The notes below the pieces were generated by a model. That model had not been told where the DNA came from, did no database searches, and worked only from the letters and a program-made list of their open reading frames with translations. A stretch of DNA of 64,000 nt. Origin: Morinoia aosen (Eukaryota; Arthropoda; Malacostraca; Amphipoda; Talitridae). The stretch lies in assembly GCA_030386875.1 (NCBI GenBank), contig CM059564.1, positions 62,911,936 through 62,975,935 on the forward strand, given 5' to 3'. Every line of letters begins with the position of its first letter. Position 1 is the first letter of the stretch. Position numbers and translations under genes: made by a program. Positions 1 through 11,990 of the stretch are shown here, one piece after another.

Positions 1-321
1 TGACCCTAAGCACACTCTTAAATAGAAGCAGTTACCGCCGCTCATGCATGAACGTTAGGCAGCAGCTAACGGTTACGAAGGTGGCGGTTTGAGCAGACGC
101 CGTCCCCTCTTTGCTGATCTGGCTTTCTGCAGCTTTTCTGCTGAATTGCAACGGTCTTTCAGGGCACAGAGTACGAGGCTCTTCCTCGCTGATGCAACCG
201 TCGTTCGTGTATGGCGCGCCGTTACATAGAGGGTACATAACAGATACACTATTGCTAATTTGAAAGATCTGGCAAGAATGCTTAAAACAAACACGGCATT
301 GCATACGGCATTGTTGAGCAA

Positions 322-460
322 TTTACCGAGCGAGTCTACATTGCATTTTATTTTCATCCAAGATTCTCCTGATTTTCGGAGGAAGCAAATAGTACTGACA
401 GTGTTAAATCCTAGGCTGATAATGGAGTGTAGACTAATGCCATGATATTCGCTCGGTAAT
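322..460. repeat. Imperfect fold-back (possible small MITE remnant)
   Basis: TTACCGAGCG at 323-332 is the inverse complement of CGCTCGGTAA at 450-459. Just inside, GTCTACA (334-340) pairs with TGTAGAC (427-433), with extra bases on the right arm. Two nested matches in the right order suggest a decayed terminal-inverted-repeat element of about 140 bp. No target duplication is clear, so the assignment is tentative. Confidence 0.35.
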
Positions 461-779
461 TTCAGCTTATGAAGTAATTTATAGTAACCAGTACAGACTT
501 GAGTAAAATTGTATTTTATTTCCTTTCTTCCTCGACCGCAACTGACTTCCGAGAGTCATTTGAAATTAGCAGCCATATTTTCAATATTTCCAGCTCATAT
601 TTTTAGCGAGCAGCTTCAGCCATTCGAATGCGAAGTTCTGAGCCACAAATTTGAAAAAAGTGGAGAGAGATTTTAAATAAGCGACTCGCAAAAGCTCGAG
701 GTAAATTTCTTCAGAAAATGAGTAAAACAAGACTGGTTACTCGCCAGTATAAACAGTTTCGCAACCTGTATCGTGCTCT

Positions 780-824
780 AAAATCCCGCACGATACACGA
801 TACACGATAAAATCCCGCACGATA
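780..824. repeat. Short direct repeat
   Basis: The 16-mer AAAATCCCGCACGATA occurs at 780-795 and again at 809-824, with ACACGAT repeats between. It looks like a local slippage or duplication product with no further context. Confidence 0.7.
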
Positions 825-3800
825 ATCCCGGATCCCAGGATTATAACACGCTACTGCACGAGATTGAAGAACCTGCCTCAGATCGATGTTAAATCCCTGC
901 AGCAGAATTTTCCCCATTTCTACTTCTCAAAATTTTAAACTGATTTCTGCATAAATGAAAGTAACGAAAATATACTCAAATAAATACGAGTATACAGTAC
1001 ATACATACTCGAAAAAAACAATTCAGCTGCAAGCTTTCTGCCTGCTTAAAAAAATTTCAGACCATAATTATGATGCTTTCTTTCCAAGACAAATTTTGAT
1101 AAACATCTGCAAGATATGGTCAAATGTGAGGTCTTTAAGGCGGGAATAATAAAATACCTCTACTATGTAAAACAGGAAAATAACAACAATGTGTATCCAA
1201 AGAGTCCCTGCAGTAAATGTAATACAGCGAGTTGGTATTTAAAAATGTTGTCATATACAGGTCCTTATCCACATTTGTCGAATTTACAATGGTACGTGTA
1301 ATGTTGCCAGAGTCAGTGGTTGGAACAATAGTGAGAAAAGTAGTAAAAAATGTACTTCCTTAGTTTTTATATGTTAAAAAAGAGCTTAACACTCACTTCT
1401 TGTATACGGAAAAATAAAATTCTAGACACTGCACATGAGTGCATTGCAGGACATAGCCTTTACTTGCCTTGATAAATGAGCTTCACGATTACTCAACAGG
1501 AACCCATGCTGCTGAAAGCAGTAACCTACGCTGTTGAGAGCATTATGAGCGTCATTAAATGGCTGCACTTGCCTAGTGAAAAAGTCTATTATTCAACAAA
1601 TTGCAATTAATTCTTTGTCAATACACACATACAAGTATGTACTATAGTAATAATAGACGTGCAGTAGATAGACAACAAGTACTAGATCAAATGTATTTTT
1701 CCCTAGCGAATATTTTCATTGAACAACCATTCCCTTACTATTGTGGGAAAATGTGAGGAAGTGTTTCATCAAACAATTGTACGTATGAACTGATGTCTAT
1801 TTTCGAGTTCTACAATTGTTGATGAATATAGGGTGAAAAATTCTTGCATTTTACGCTTCACGTTTACGAGGCTCAGGCTTTTGTGCCAGATTTATTTCAT
1901 CAGAACAATTAAATTAGCTTAGAAGATGATACCGCGAGTATTGCTGTGGGTTCTTCGTCATGGCAGCTAATGCATCTGCATGAATATTCTATGGAAAATT
2001 CACTTCATTTGAATTAAAAATTTTTAGCAAAATCTTGCTTGTTACAGGCGAATAATAGAAGTCCTGTATTGAATAGCCAGCTTGCAGAACTCATTTGCTT
2101 TATAAGAAAGTTGCAGGTATACGATATTTTTTTTTGTTATAGCTTCTGATGCTGCAAAATGCAAGAAAGTTTGAGTCTAGCTCCCAGTGTACTAATGGTT
2201 AATAATTGAACCTTTTAGACGTTTAAAGAGAGCCAAGATGTCGCTACGCATCATATTGGCTGAATGGTCCAAAATCAAAACTCTTGAAATTTGAGGAGGA
2301 AGAGAAATTTGATTTGGCCTCCTGAATTCAAGAATTATCAAAGTATTCAAAACTAAACTCCGTCTGTTACCTTTTTACCTTTGCAATGCATTCCTGTTGG
2401 ATAGTCTGCGATACAGGAATTTGCGTTGACCAAAAAGAAACCTTCAAAAAACGCCAGATTATTGTTCTCAGAGACGAAAAATCTGCAGCTGGACAAGATA
2501 TAGATGATTAACCCGACTGAAATGTCGCTAAAAGGTTTTTGGCGCGAGCTGAGCCTCAGCTCTGTCTAGGAAAAACGATCTATCAAAATTAAGTTTATTC
2601 GTCGGACTCGATCGAAATCTTTCCAGAAAGTGTCACTCAAAACCAGTGTAATATTTTTGAAGAAACGAAACTATTAATTCGGTAAATGAATTAATGTAAC
2701 TTGTGATTAATGATAAAAATCTAATGAAAACCAAGAAACCTGTTTCGTTAAGAGAAAACGCCAGGAAATTAAAGCACTGTAAATGTAACAGTAAAAAAGT
2801 ATTTTACTTGAAGAACTTATTTCACTCGCAAGAGTATGCGCAATCACGTTTTGTACGTTATGCGCGTAATCAAGTATATTTTCATTCTATGAAGTTCTAA
2901 CGTCGTCATCTCGAAATAAAAAAGTACATGAAAACTCAGTTTTCATGAATTTTAGAAAAATGTCGGAATAAGCATATTCATGAGTCAATTAAAGGATTGC
3001 ATCCAAATGCTGGATGACGTTTACATTTACTGGCAATCTATCACACTGCACGGCTCTATTTCACAACATTATGTGTAGGAAAAGAAGAGCAAGTAAGCAA
3101 CGTAATATGTGTCTAAGGTAGAATAAAATTTTATAGACAGTGCCGCTACAGGAGGACAGTTAGTGAATTATGTGGTACAATATGACTTCAAATTGAATGA
3201 ATTATTTGGTTCAATTTGCACCAATGTTTCATTTGCATTGCCTAAAAATCCCTGAAAATCTACAACTAGTCATAAACGTTGGCTTCAATCGCCGCACATT
3301 TTTCGCATCATTTTTCTCATCATAATGAAATTTTCTTTGAGTTTTGCATGGATCGGTTCTATAACATTGAAGTTCAATTTAAGGTTTAATAATAAATCTT
3401 CAAGTTATTACTTAACGCTCTTTAAAAGCTCTTCAGACGCAGCTGAAAATATACTCTAGGATAAAAAGTACCTTGTCGGGAATGATAATTTTAGAAGCAA
3501 TAACTGACAGCACAACTCAACACTCATGTCAAAGCATCAATAGATCAATCATCCCATCAGACAGAGAAATAATTCGAAGAAATCACAATGTCTCGTATAA
3601 TCTATAATAATATTTGCCATATGACACGGAAATTAAAAACGGATTGCCGAACGATTGATTTAACTATCCTATCCTAACTTTGAATGAATAAATTTGAGGA
3701 CAGTCAGTGTTTTGCTACCGTTTAGAAATTCCATTTCGTCTCTTCACTCGAAACTGTCAACAGGCGTCTTCACGAAGATGACTCTGGCATTTTCGAGCAT

Positions 3801-6800
3801 CTCAGCAGTCGACGACAGACTGAGACTGCATCCAGTTTGACGTCTTTACGCACTCGATGCAATAGTTCGCTGTCAGTCAAAAGTCGTCTTCTCAATTGAC
3901 AATCGAGAACTGATGGCAATATCCGGCAGCTTCGATCCCGGGATTACATCGGAGTTGCGACAGGCAATACTTGTGCTTACAAACAAGCGAACATGGTGAT
4001 GGCTTCATCCCTGCCATGCGCTCCAGAACTAAGTATCGCTTTCATCGTGGCTTCCGATCATCTCAAGGGCCAAAAGTGGGATATATAGAAAGTAAGCTTG
4101 TGTTTGTGATTCGTTGTCGCCGAAAATAGAACTATTTGGGATTTTGATCGATGTTGAAATCACATTTCTCATGAACATGAAAGTATGTGAAAAATAATTA
4201 CTATTTATGAACATTTATTACGGGAGAAAGGAATGCGAGTATAGGAACAATAAACTCTTGAAAAGGAAATAACATATTTTCTGACATTAACAAAAATAAA
4301 GAAAACCAAATGGTAAAACAAAGTTATATAAATGTCTCTTATTTGACAAAAGAGGTCTGATTAGGCTATCGTAGGTGAGCTATTAAAAGATTAAAAAAAC
4401 CCAAACGCCCATGTCTTGCACGAAGTGCTGTGAGAGCCCATAGCGTGTAAATAAATCATGAAGCTTCTGCAATGGTAGTTTTTGCATTTGCTATGCGCTC
4501 GCAGCACGGCGATTGAATATGATCTCTCGCTTCTTGAAGTTCGTAGCAAACTGTACTAAAATTTCCCCAGCGGAGCAAAAATTGGACTCTGAGATTATTT
4601 AGTAGAAAGTCTGATGAAAGAGGCAGCTACTTCCAAGACCCAGAGGATGCCTCAGATTACCCTTATCAAACGCCTGATTTAATAAGAAGCCACGCGGTGG
4701 TAATCGACCGCGTAACAAATTGCGTGCGCTCAAATTAACGGCAACTTTTGCGTTGCGCTCCGGTGACTTATAAAGCTATTTAATGAAGGACTATCTCTAT
4801 TAAATTAGAGAATTCTCGCATAGAGTTGAAAGATACAAGGCGGTTTGGGCTTGGAGAAATATTTTTGTTGGAATAGCTTTCTCAGAAACATCATAATTAC
4901 ATTCTTTCTGAATACTTCTTCAAATTCTTAAGATTATGAATTATCTTTCACATTACTTATAAATATTTTTGTCCTGAATTTCAGAATGGTTGTTAACTGC
5001 TCGTACATTATTTTGTCTTTAAGGTACCACAACAAACACACTCTAATGAGAAAGCTACCCTGGTTTGAATGTTGGACATGATTTTGCAGCTTCCTTTCTT
5101 AAATCACGATTCTCATCAGGATAATTGAACTTTTCAGACAAACCAATTTATTAAGCAAACTGATTCTATCTCAAAAGAGCACCTATCAAGGTTTACCCCT
5201 ACCTGATCGAGACAACTTCTCAAAACTTGAACCATGAAAGTGAGAGCTCTGACGAGCAATTATTTAGAGCTGTCTTCAATTAATCATGCGAAGTGCGCAG
5301 CCAAGCTAGGAGCTGTGGGAGACCAGAGCTGAACAGGTTCAACAGACTGCATGATTCTAGCGCCAACATCCGGAATGATCTGTTAGAGGTTGGAGTTTTC
5401 GACCGCGATGCAGATCTCCCAGACACTCAGTAATTTACTGCAGCCTGTTCACATAAAGCTTCACACGCAGGGGCAGCATTAAGGAAGTGTTCAAACATTC
5501 TACAGTTTGAAGTAATTAAGGCGATGGAAAGTGATACGTAATTAAGCACTGCGAGAACAATCATCTCCGACCACCAGTGTCGACGTGCTTGAGTGCATCC
5601 TAAAATTCGAGTAATCTCGAACAGTTTAACGGCCCAAAACCCTTAACAGAATCACTAAGAAATTTCTTAGAGCTTGGTTATGGCCTGCCACGAGTGTAAG
5701 TCGTAAATTTTCAAAGAACAAAGACGAAGCACAGATGGATTATTTCATAAAAGTAAATTGTTCTTCGGTTTGAGCATAGGGAAACGCGTGTCCTCGGGGT
5801 CATTTGAGGCAGCGCCGAAGGGTTTCCGATGTCAGAGAACTCTTCATGGACTAACCTTTGAGACAATTTTATATCATCGTAAACTGGACTTTTGATGGGA
5901 ACTAAATATTTTTACAAAGAGACCGAGACTTTCATTCATCTTGATATATTGCGTCAATTACTACCAAATACTATCCAGACTCTACAGTTATCAAATCAGC
6001 TTGAACTTGAATGTTAGTGAAAAATAACGATAACAGCCTTGAAACTAAGAAATAGTATTTCAGCTAATTTATGTCCTGGTAACTCACAGACATAATTTAT
6101 GAAATTGTTTACGTAAAATGGACTCATAGGCATTTTTTTCATCTATTAGAGTTAGATGAACGTCTGTGTCTACAAGCAAAGCATTCGTAATTAGAAAAAT
6201 TACTCAGTAGGCGAGATTTCGGCAGTAGGCGACTGACAAATCTACGATAAAATGCGTGTTGTTTGCGACGTTATGATGTAGTCGTAAGCTCTCAGCCCTG
6301 AGCTCAGAGTTAAAAACATGAGATTGCATTATGTTTCTCCTCTCGTTACCGGAGAGGGGGATAACAATTTGCACGAGCAACTCATTCTAATGTTCACAGT
6401 ATGCCAATGCTAAGATGCAATTGACGAACAGCTAATGACCCTGTCTTCAAAAAAGTGACCTGCTGATTGCCTTATTAGTTAACAACTGATCCGTCTTTAT
6501 CGATATTGTTGGATCTTATATTCAGTTTCCTAATTTGCAAGCATAAAAAATATAATTTATGATTTATTTACTCTAATAAATTTATTTTTCATCACAGATG
6601 TGTTGTCTTTGCACGGTGATAGTGCGTTAGAAGCTGAGAGATGTATAATTTTGTCGATTTTGTGATATTAGTAGTTAACCATGTATTTCATTCCCTTCTC
6701 GAAAGTAGCTGAACCTGCACAGAAAATACTCAAAATGCTGTATATTTCTACATCTATCGCAAAACGTTTCTCTAGGGAATCCATTTGCTGGAGCTCCAAA

Positions 6801-6814
6801 AAGTTAATAATAAT

Positions 6815-6844
6815 AATTCAGTTTATCTTTGAATAAACTGAATT
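6815..6844. repeat. Hairpin with 12-bp arms
   Basis: AATTCAGTTTAT (6815-6826) is perfectly complementary to ATAAACTGAATT (6833-6844) across a 6-base loop. It is AT-rich and no gene adjoins it, so no role is assigned. Confidence 0.7.
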
Positions 6845-8262
6845 TACAAAGGACGTATTCACTGACCGAACTACGGGCGTGAAAACTCCTGGGCTGAGAT
6901 CCAAGTAATCGCACCAAGCTCTGCATGGAAAATTTTAGATGCCTATTTGCCCGTCTTCAAACTCATTAGGGGTTTACTCTAGTACTGCCGTACCCTGCAG
7001 TCCAAAAGTACGTGTGAAATCTATATTTTAAATTACCCATTTCTCAATAGCATAATCACGTGTCAGCAATCAATCACAACGACAGTAGATGGTCAGCATC
7101 AAAATCATTGCAAATTTATTTCGGTGTTCAGTATAGAACCAAAGCTTAAGAGAGCGCTAAACAAACAAGTGCCTTAGCTTTGCTATCAGATCTGTTGAAC
7201 TAGTGAATTAGTTTCAACTTATGTTATTACTTGTGGTACATTTGAACTTGTAAATTTAATTTCATGTTGAGGTGCATAGAAGTAGAGATTCATGATCATG
7301 AAATCAATTTGGACAAAGCTAAAATGCTCGGAAAATTTTACAATTTGATTTCCCGTGCATTTCCGATGAGATTTATCCAAAAGCGCTTTCTAATTGTCGC
7401 GACTACAGCGCTTCCTGAAAGTCACGTATTGAAGCTACCAGAAACAATGGAAATAGTTTTAGTCAATCAAGAACTACGTAAGAAATTAAAAAACTTTCAA
7501 GTTTCGTCTAGTTTCTGAACCAATTCAACCAGTTGAGACTATTCTTAGGTTCTAATAGAGCGCTCCTGAAGATTGACAGCCGTGAAAGTGACGAAGAATT
7601 CGCATTAGGCATTTTTCCGCTCAATCACGGATGGATTTAGATGTCGCTGCGGCATTGCTTTCAGCGTCACCCGCCGGGACGCTCGTCGCTTCCGGTAAAT
7701 GACCTCAACTCTCGGATCTTGAGAATGATTTTTCATCTCACCGATGGAAATGCTCGTCCGCGTAGTGTTTCGAAATTAATTACTTCTTGGCAGCAATGAA
7801 TTTTGGCTTCAAGGCTGCGTTGTGATTGAGTTGAAATAGCCATGAGTGAAATCTTAAAATATACCATAAACTCGAAAATGAATCGACAGCTATTTTATGA
7901 AAGACGAAAATACAGAAATTAATTATATGCAGTAAAAGTCATGCATTTTAATTGACGAAGAAAAATAATTTCAAAGATATATAAAGAATCATTTTATCAG
8001 CTATAATTGGATTAGAATTATTAAGATCTTATTAAGTAGAACTTTCGTTTAGAATGCGATTCTCTGCGTAAAATGAGAACGCAGAAAATTTCCCAAGGGT
8101 AAAATTCTGAAAGAAATCATGTAAAAGACATGCAGAAAATTACATTAAAATGATAAATATTGATGTTTAGCTTTTTGCATAATCTCAAAATAAATAAAAA
8201 AGCAAGGAAAGTAACTCTCAAATCAACCATTATATTTTAATCAAATAAGAGAATTAAAAAAA

Positions 8263-8294
8263 CGAACGTTTCAACTCCTATGGCCATCTTCAGC
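8263..8294 (-). ncRNA. Hammerhead-like core in the PLE 3' region
   Basis: On the minus strand this segment contains CTGAAGATGGCC followed by GTTGAAACGTTCG, just downstream of the endonuclease stop. PLEs are known to carry minimal hammerhead ribozymes with CUGAUGA and GAAA core boxes in their pseudo-LTRs. The match here is partial (CTGAAGA rather than CTGATGA), so it may be an inactive relic or only the conserved PLE 3' motif. Confidence 0.4.
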
Positions 8295-8343
8295 ATTTGA
8301 AATTTTTTAATAACATAAAGTCCATTTGCAAAACATTTGAAAA

Positions 8344-8640
8344 TTAGCAAGCTATTTGAAACGGATAGGAGGATTGCGTGTCGTTTAAAACTGGCTTATC
8401 TTTCATAATAAAAAGAGCTTCTAGGATACGGAGATCTGATTGACTAGGTACGGTAGCAATAACATTAAAATCGTCTAAGCGAACGAGGAGGTCGCACTTC
8501 TCCGCATGAGAGCGGACTGCAGAGTGAGAAGGAGTTTTTAGAGGCAAGTTCGTTCGATAGCTCCGTCCGCCATGCTCAGCTACACGAATGAGAAGGGATC
8601 TGGTAGATTGCACAACGTATTCCGACTCTCATTGTGCACA
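8344..8640 (-). pseudogene. PLE GIY-YIG endonuclease domain (fragment)
   Basis: The minus-strand translation shows the order expected of a PLE nuclease: a SEYVV-like strand (the YVG of the family), then STRSLLIRVAEHGG, a SAVRSHA block with Cys-Asp following, and finally EALFIMKDKPVLN near the C terminus. Arg and His of the R-x-x-EH block and the Asn of KPxLN are typical of the fold. Its role in the family is target-site nicking for reverse transcription. It sits 3' of the RT pieces, as expected. The piece is not continuous with the RT in one frame, and the whole element is broken. Confidence 0.8.
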
Positions 8641-8686
8641 ACGTTACTAATAAACAAAAGACAACATAGCCTTGGAGAGCTTATAT

Positions 8687-8941
8687 TTATGGTTGAAAAT
8701 TTACTGCACGCTCTACAATTGCTCTGAAATCAATGTTCTTGAAATGTTTCGATAATGCTGAAATAACCTCCTTCAACATTTTTTCCGATTGGTTGCCGAA
8801 AAAAGGTAAAACAAAATAAAATTGCTTTTTAGGAGCAGTAATCAGTGGAGTCCTCTCATAAAATTGACCATCAAGAAACCTTCTAATAGAATGTTCAACA
8901 AGCCTGGATGGAAAACCATTATTGCTAAAATGTTTCTTCAA
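8687..8941 (-). pseudogene. PLE RT-to-endonuclease linker fragment
   Basis: An 84-codon minus-strand frame contains a hydrophobic block around FYFVLPFFGNQSEKM. In PLEs a conserved 'LPYxGxxSEK' block lies between the RT and GIY-YIG domains, and this piece occupies that place. A diverged second copy of the same DNA lies at 11981-12042. No catalytic role is known for this block. Confidence 0.7.
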
Positions 8942-9059
8942 AAATCGATTTCATTATGAAAGGTCCCAAAAGTTGAACACACGCTAAAAGCTTCATGTAG
9001 AAGAGTCTTAATGCTATTAAGTTTAATACGGAAACTACAAAAGTTGGAAAACTTACGCC

Positions 9060-9620
9060 TTAGCCAGTAAATGTCTGCTTACGAAAGACGGATGTCTGAA
9101 ATTTCCATTCCCTGCGTGTTATAGGAGTGTCCAAAAAAAATGGGAGACAGTCATTGGTTTCAACCTCCATCGTAAATTTAATATTAGTGTGTTTGCAATT
9201 CACGTAATTACTGCAGAAAAATAAAGTGTCATTAATGTATCTCTGGTAAAAAAGAGGTCTAAAATTTTCAGGGCAACACTCTAGCCATTGTTGTTCGTAG
9301 TAACGCATAAAAATATTTGCATAAGTTGGCCCTCGAGGTACGCCCATACCAAGCCCATCTAGTTGTTGATAAAACACTCCATCGAAAACAAAAAAAAAAC
9401 TAATTTAAAACAGAATGTTGCAACAGGGTTTTGAATAACAACTCTCTGGTAAAGCCAAGAACTAATTGGGATTTTGCACACAGGTAGTTTAGACATATTT
9501 TGTATAGTTTCATGCAGCGATATATTTGTGAATAAGGAGTTTACATCAAAAAAAGCCATGAAAAGATTATCAGCATCACCAACCGAAACTGCATCATTCA
9601 TAAAGGATTTAGAGTTTTGA
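9060..9620 (-). pseudogene. PLE reverse transcriptase, C-terminal half
   Basis: Two minus-strand frames cover the RT palm. The upstream one reads FQNSKSFMNDAVS, then FFDVNSLFTNISLHETI (the FDVxSLFTNVPL motif of PLE and telomerase-like RTs). The next begins FYQQLDGLGMGVPRGPTYANIFM, followed by a YIND-type active-site box and LPFFLDT. The upper edge at 9620 is the LINE insertion point, so the rest of the RT continues beyond 11347. The two frames are not continuous with each other, and the element is an old broken copy. Confidence 0.85.
9610..9620. repeat. Target-site duplication, left copy
   Basis: TAGAGTTTTGA is repeated exactly at 11348-11358 on the far side of the LINE. An 11-bp perfect duplication is normal for target-primed insertion of a non-LTR retrotransposon. 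Confidence 0.9.
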
Positions 9621-9635
9621 AAGGAGGAAATGTAG

Positions 9636-11069
9636 AAAGGAGGAAATGGGGTTAAAGAATGGTTGGTGCGTTTATTAAATGTGTGTTTCGAGGCTAGTAA
9701 AGTGCCGGTTGATTGGAGTAGCGCGTGCGTAGTTCCGTTGTACAAGGGGAAAGGTGACAGGTATGAGTGCAGTAATTCTAGGGGTATAAGTCTACTGAGT
9801 GTCGTTGGGAAGCTGTATGGAAGAGTGTTAATTGGAAGAGTGAGAGTGTTGACGGATCGTGTGCTTGCTGAAGAACATTGTGGTTTTAGGTGTGGTAGAG
9901 GTTGTGTGGATCAAATGTTTGCTGTGAGGCAGGTGAATGAAAAATACTTATTAAAGGGAAAGGATGTATATTGGGCATTTATGGATCTAGAGAAGGCGTA
10001 TGACAGAGTGGATCGCGAGGCTTTATGGCAAGTGGTAAGTTTGTATGGAGTGGGTGGGAGACTGTTGAATGCGATCAAGAGTTTCTACATTGATAGCAGA
10101 GCATGTGTGAGAGTAGGGAATGAAGTGAGTGAATGGTTCCCAGTTGTGACAGGTGTGAGACAGGGATGTGTGATGTCGCCGTGGTTGTTTAATTTGTTTA
10201 TGGATGGTGTGGTGAGAGAAGTGAATGCCAGAGTGTTGGGAAAAGGTGCGCAGTTGATGGGACGAAATGGTATGTATTGGGAAGTGTGTCAGCTGTTGTT
10301 TGCAGATGATACAGCGCTTGTGGCTGATTCAGAGGAAAAACTGAGGAGACTGGTTGCAGAGTTTGGTAGAGTGTGCGAAAGGCGGAAATTGAGGGTAAAT
10401 GTGAATAAAAGTAAGGTGATGAGATGTTCAAGAGGTGGAGTGTTTGGAACTTTGGATGTGAGGTTGAATGGGGAAGTTTTAGAGGAGGTAGAGCATTTTA
10501 GGTACCTCGGGTCGGATGTGACTGTTAAGGATAGTATGGAAGTAGAAGTGAAGCATCGAGTGAGTGAAGGTTGTAAGACATTGGGTGCATTGAGGAAAGT
10601 TTTTGAATGCAGGAGTTTGAGTATGAATGCTAAGAGGGGACTGTATGAAAGTTTGATTGTGCCAGTTTTGTTGTATGGAGCAGAGTCCTGGGGGTTGAGA
10701 GCAGCTGAGAGGAGGAAGTTGGATGTGTTTGAGATGAAGTGTTTGAGGAGCATGTATGGAGTAACTAGAAGAGATAGGATCAGGAATGAGTTAGTTAGGG
10801 AGCAGACGGGTGTTATCAAAAAGTTGAGCAGGCGAGTGGATGAAAGAGTGCTTGGATGGTTTGGGCATGTAGAAAGAATGAATATTGAGCGGCTGATGAA
10901 AAATATATATATGTCGGAAGTGAGTGGTCTTCGAGCGCGAGGTAGACCACGGATGAGTTGGATGGATGGGGTGCGACGTGCTTTGTATGAGAGGGGTCTG
11001 ACTGTGGACGTGGCGAGAGGGATGGCTGCGGACAGAAGTGAGTGGGGGCAGTGTATAAGGAGGTAATTT
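9636..11069 (+). CDS. LINE reverse transcriptase, 5'-truncated but open
   Basis: The frame is open from about 9636 to the stop after RR at 11067, roughly 475 codons, with no true start because the element is truncated. In order it shows: the finger region with VPLYKGKGD and NSRGISLLSVVGKLY; AFMDLEKAYDRVD (catalytic Asp, box A); GVRQGCVMSPWLFNLF; FADDTALVAD (catalytic Asp pair); KLRVNVNKSKVM; the thumb FRYLGSDV; and a long C-terminal tail with ESWGLRAAERRKLDVFEMKCLR, GWFGHVERM and RGRPRMSWMDGVRRAL. The tail style is shared with RTE-like LINEs common in arthropods. The upstream AP-endonuclease is missing, so the copy cannot move by itself, though the RT motifs are all present. Codon use is G- and T-rich, unlike the AT-rich surroundings. 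Confidence 0.93.
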
Positions 11070-11347
11070 TATTTTTGACGCGTTACTGGAAGCTGCCCGC
11101 GTGTGATGGGGTTGACCTGTCATGTGCGGGGGAGGGGCTGCACTCAATGAAGCGGTCGGGGTAAACCAGCTGTTGCTGTCGGGCCTGACTGTGGAAGGTG
11201 GTTGTGCTGGGCTGCTGCTGATCCTGGCAGTTCAGGTGTTGCCAGTGCTGCCTCTCTCGCCTCCTAGTGACTAAGTGTGGTGATTGTGGCCTGCTGTCGG
11301 CTACCCTCCCATGGGGAGGATAAGCCCGGTATATATATGTATGTATG
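11070..11347 (+). other. LINE 3' UTR and tail
   Basis: This G+C-rich segment follows the RT stop and ends CCCATGGGGAGGATAAGCC, then a TATATATG/TATG microsatellite in place of poly(A). RTE-type LINEs commonly end in short tandem repeats. CCCATGGGG is a small palindrome just before the tail and may be part of the 3' recognition structure (inference). Confidence 0.75.
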
Positions 11348-11358
11348 TAGAGTTTTGA
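11348..11358. repeat. Target-site duplication, right copy
   Basis: TAGAGTTTTGA is identical to 9610-9620. It also marks where the PLE RT resumes on the minus strand. Confidence 0.9.
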
Positions 11359-11990
11359 GCAGTATAAGAATTAGTCGGGAATGGAGATAAAATAGGAATT
11401 AAAAATTTAGCAAGACTAAAGCTAGGGGTACGGCAGGCTCCAAAGATAGGTCTGAACGGAAAATTTACGCGAAAGTTAGATTTATGAATTTTTTGTAAGC
11501 CGTATAAAATACCCGGGCCGGAACCAGAAACAACTAAAATCTTGTATAATTCTTTGGAGATTTAACCGGAAGATTTTACTTTACGTAAGACGTTATTGAT
11601 TTCAGCTCCTATGCGTAGAGTAAATTTTAATATTGGATCAGATATAACTCTGAATTTAGACGGGTCTGTGATTATATTTTTCATACTACACAAATATTTT
11701 CCACTGTCAATTAGTACTATACCCCTACCCTTATCTGGACAAAAATTAAAATGTTTAATTTGAGGCTAATTGTTTCAGTATGCAACATCAGTCTCATTAA
11801 AAATAGCTGAAAACATTTTGTACGGTTTGAAGCTAAAATAACACTTAAGGGCAATATTCTTTAAAACTTGTCGTGCAGTAACACATTTAGAAGATTCAAT
11901 AGATTTCAAGCTAAAATCCAGTTTCTCTAAGCATAAAAAGAAATTTGCAAAGTCCAATTTGTAAGAGGGAAGGCAAAAATTCTTCAATTT
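11348..11990 (-). pseudogene. PLE N-terminal domain and first RT motifs
   Basis: On the minus strand, from right to left, a 70-codon piece (MKNFCLPSYKLDF...) is followed by KHFNFCPDKGRGIVLID with SGKYLCSMKNIITD (the 'KADKGGxVVV...Y...M..IL.D' block of PLEs). After this come GILYGLQKIHK and FRPIFGACRTPSFSLAKFL, the RT motif-1 region (PKIHK / LRPIVS in relatives). The sequence stops at the LINE junction within the stretch that precedes the FDV motif. Breaks separate some of these blocks; the element is not intact. Confidence 0.8.

Larger units (their letters stand above)
1..8220. other. Non-coding stretch, no gene recognised
   Basis: AT-rich sequence with stops in all frames; the open frames are under 100 codons and none resembles a protein family I know. 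It holds a few small structures listed separately (fold-back near 322-460, short direct repeat at 780-824, hairpin at 6815-6844). A weaker hairpin with 9-bp arms lies near 2927-2948. Host exons too short or diverged to recognise by eye cannot be excluded. Confidence 0.6.
9621..11347 (+). mobile_element. 5'-truncated RTE-like LINE inserted in the PLE
   Basis: This 1.73-kb insert begins directly after one copy of an 11-bp duplication and ends in a TATATATG/TATG tail just before the second copy. It carries the C-terminal part of a LINE polyprotein (RT core onward) and a 280-bp 3' UTR, but no endonuclease, so it was 5' truncated at insertion. The start (9621-9648) contains a near-duplicate of AAAGGAGGAAATG, probably filler made at the 5' junction. 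The long intact frame and perfect duplications mark it as recent, and certainly younger than the decayed PLE. The 3' UTR is GC- and TG-rich, unlike the flanks. The clade call (RTE-like) rests on motif style and needs a tree. Confidence 0.92.

Noticed and set aside
10198-11147. Minus-strand frames of up to 176 codons
   Set aside because: They are the opposite strand of the LINE reverse transcriptase, whose plus-strand frame carries all expected motifs.
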